Below, one piece after another: positions 6,619-7,493 of a stretch of DNA of 7,493 bases (its first letter is position 1; each line of letters starts with the position of its first letter). Below the pieces are notes generated by a model that had not been told where the DNA came from, ran no database searches, and saw nothing but the letters and a program-made list of their open reading frames with translations. Source of the stretch: Pseudomonadota bacterium (GTDB taxonomy: Bacteria; Pseudomonadota; Gammaproteobacteria; JAKAQQ01); assembly GCA_021828425.1 (NCBI GenBank), contig JAKARN010000066.1, positions 1-7,493 of the forward strand. The letters run 5' to 3'. Position numbers and translations under genes: made by a program.

Positions 6619-6774
6619 TTACTTGAGCTTGGCTTCCGTGTAGAGGACGTGCTTTTTGGCCACCGGGTCGAACTTGCGGACCTGGAACTTGTCTGCGTGC
6701 AGACGCTTGTTCTTGGTCGTGACGTAGAAATGCCCGGTTTCGGCGCTCGAGACCAGCTTGATTTTTTCGCGCAT
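6619..6774 (-). CDS. rpmG: Large ribosomal subunit protein L33 (bL33)
   Basis: A 51-residue basic protein of the 50S subunit near the E-site. It begins [17 protein letters not shown] and ends [12 protein letters not shown], very close to E. coli L33 apart from a shorter N-terminus. It contains no cysteine, so it is the zinc-independent (C-minus) form. The ATG at 6774 has GGAG 7 nt upstream, and the gene lies 15 nt after rpmB, the usual rpmB-rpmG pair. The stop is TAA at 6621-6619. A GC-rich hairpin follows about 40 nt downstream as the likely terminator. Confidence 0.97.
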   Translation of the reverse strand: MREKIKLVSSAETGHFYVTTKNKRLHADKFQVRKFDPVAKKHVLYTEAKLK

Positions 6775-6789
6775 GAGGTCGCTCCGGTC

Positions 6790-7023
6790 CTAGTTCGATT
6801 CGCGGGAGCGGATCCGCGCCAACGCGGCCTCGATCCCGATGCGATTCACGATCCGGAGCCCGTGGTTCGACAGGCGCAGGGTCACGTAGCGTTTCTCGCT
6901 TTCCACCCAGAAACGATGGCTGTGGAGGTTGGGCAGGAAACGACGGCGTTTCCGGTTGTTGGCGTGGGAGACCCGGTTGCCGACGAGCGGCCCCTTGCCG
7001 GTCATTTCACAGATACGGGACAT
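6790..7023 (-). CDS. rpmB: Large ribosomal subunit protein L28 (bL28)
   Basis: A 77-residue 50S protein. It starts [20 protein letters not shown] and contains [20 protein letters not shown] (27-46), nearly identical to E. coli L28. Only one cysteine (C5) is present, so there is no zinc ribbon. The ATG at 7023 is preceded by GAGAGGA with a 9-nt gap. A longer in-frame reading to 7119 would cross the promoter and is rejected. It is co-transcribed with rpmG and diverges from the OsmC-like gene. Confidence 0.98.
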   Translation of the reverse strand: MSRICEMTGKGPLVGNRVSHANNRKRRRFLPNLHSHRFWVESEKRYVTLRLSNHGLRIVNRIGIEAALARIRSRESN

Positions 7024-7050
7024 GCTGGCCGATCCTCTCGGGGACCGGTG

Positions 7051-7080
7051 ATTATAACGTGGGCGGGATTGCGGGATCAA
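7051..7080 (-). promoter_or_regulatory. Sigma70-like promoter of rpmB-rpmG
   Basis: On the minus strand TTGATC (7080-7075; four of six match TTGACA) is followed after 18 bp by a perfect TATAAT (7056-7051). The predicted transcript would start near 7044, giving a leader of about 20 nt that contains the GAGAGGA ribosome binding site of rpmB. The match is strong and the position is ideal for a ribosomal protein operon. Confidence 0.75.
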
Positions 7081-7144
7081 GATCGGGCGGTTTCCCCCAA
7101 GTCCACCCAGAGGGGTCACCCGGCGGGAGTGGGCGGAATGGCTC

Positions 7145-7153
7145 TGCTATGAT
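7145..7153 (+). promoter_or_regulatory. Extended -10 promoter of the OsmC-like gene
   Basis: tgctatgat has the TGn extension at 7145-7147 followed by TATGAT (7148-7153). The region at the -35 position (7125-7130, gggagt) is a poor match, which is common for extended -10 promoters. It would give a leader of roughly 45 nt that includes the palindrome over the ribosome binding site. Confidence 0.5.
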
Positions 7154-7186
7154 GGACCGCCGGTCGTGAGTTCCGGGTTCGGTTCA

Positions 7187-7201
7187 CCTCCGGTCCGGAG
7201 G
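7187..7201 (+). promoter_or_regulatory. Palindrome enclosing the SD of the OsmC-like gene
   Basis: cctccgg (7187-7193) and ccggagg (7195-7201) are perfect inverted copies around a single T. In RNA they can fold as a 6-bp stem with a 3-nt loop. The right arm contains the GGAGG ribosome binding site, 4 nt from the ATG. The left arm with its flank resembles the anti-SD end of 16S rRNA. This could be an SD-blocking hairpin or a protein operator. The pairing is certain and the function is inferred. Confidence 0.45.
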
Positions 7202-7205
7202 ATCC

Positions 7206-7493
7206 ATGACAGAGACCGCAAGCATCGTTGCCCATCTTGGCGATGTGCCCTACACGGTGCATCTCACCGACGATCTTGATCATCACTGGCTGTCTGATGA
7301 GCCGCCAGACAAGGCGGGAGCCAATCTCGGCCCCACCCCCACCCGGCTTCTGGTCGCGAGTCTGGGCGCCTGCACGGCCATCACGATGAAGATGTATGCG
7401 GAACGTAAAGGGTGGCCGCTCGAGCGGGTCGAGGTCCGGGTTGATCTCTTGTCCTATGTCCCGGTTCCCGCGGACGGAAGTTCGGTCCGCTGT
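7206..7493 (+). CDS. OsmC/Ohr family protein, 5' part
   Basis: The first 96 residues of a gene cut by the right edge. OsmC-type proteins are cytoplasmic thiol-dependent peroxidases acting on organic hydroperoxides. The family block is plain: NLGPTPTRLLVASLGACTAI (40-59) with the first catalytic cysteine at C56, followed by MKMYAERKGWPLERVEV (61-77). This matches the subfamily with the pattern G-P-T-P-x-x-L-L-x-x-L-G-A-C-T and the RKGWPL extension. The second catalytic cysteine should lie beyond the window, so activity cannot be judged. The ATG at 7206 follows GGAGG (7197-7201) with a rather short 4-nt gap. The gene is divergent from rpmB and has its own extended -10 promoter. Which oxidant or substrate it handles cannot be told from this part. 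Confidence 0.9.
   Translation, partial: MTETASIVAHLGDVPYTVHLTDDLDHHWLSDEPPDKAGANLGPTPTRLLVASLGACTAITMKMYAERKGWPLERVEVRVDLLSYVPVPADGSSVRC

Noticed and set aside
6649..7152. Plus-strand open frame (167 codons) opposite rpmG and rpmB
   Set aside because: It lies antisense to two unmistakable ribosomal protein genes and has no recognisable domain.

Overview
The window looks like high-GC proteobacterial chromosome, most likely gammaproteobacterial. The reasons are zinc-free L28 and L33 proteins close to the E. coli type, a mutM within about 5 kb of rpmB-rpmG (these three are contiguous in E. coli), a proteobacterial-style acyl desaturase and an OsmC-family protein. The species cannot be named from this sequence. 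There are no rRNA, tRNA, CRISPR or insertion-sequence signatures.

Layout: (i) Positions 1-316 (+) hold the 3' part of an RloB-type (AbiLii-like) defence gene with a +1 frameshift. This stretch is visibly less GC-rich than the rest and probably marks the edge of an accessory segment. Positions 317-475 hold nothing recognisable. (ii) Positions 476-5225 (-) are a tightly packed five-gene run, transcribed from right to left: ABC ATPase, ABC-2 type permease, GldG-like membrane/periplasmic auxiliary protein, DUF4340-like single-pass protein, and mutM (formamidopyrimidine-DNA glycosylase). Every junction is a 1-3 nt gap or an overlap, so the genes are probably co-transcribed and translationally coupled. 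(iii) Positions 5226-5360 are a divergent control region with a perfect TATAAT and two inverted repeats. It leads into a tri-histidine membrane fatty-acyl desaturase (5361-6548, +) that carries a long helical C-terminal extension. (iv) A GC-rich hairpin between convergent genes separates the desaturase from rpmB-rpmG (6619-7023, -). That pair has a strong sigma70-like promoter at 7051-7080. (v) Diverging from rpmB, an OsmC/Ohr-like gene starts at 7206 and runs off the right edge. Its Shine-Dalgarno lies inside a near-perfect palindrome.

How the genes may work together: the four ABC genes should form one inner-membrane complex, with the ATPase driving the permease and the GldG-like and DUF4340-like proteins projecting into the periplasm. 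The substrate is unknown. MutM is a housekeeping base-excision repair enzyme apparently riding on the same transcript. The most unusual points are the frameshifted RloB remnant, the Gld-type transporter and desaturase sitting between rpmG and mutM, the C-terminal extension of the desaturase, and the SD-occluding palindrome in front of osmC. I see no convincing wholly new system. The least characterised item is the ABC/GldG/DUF4340 complex.
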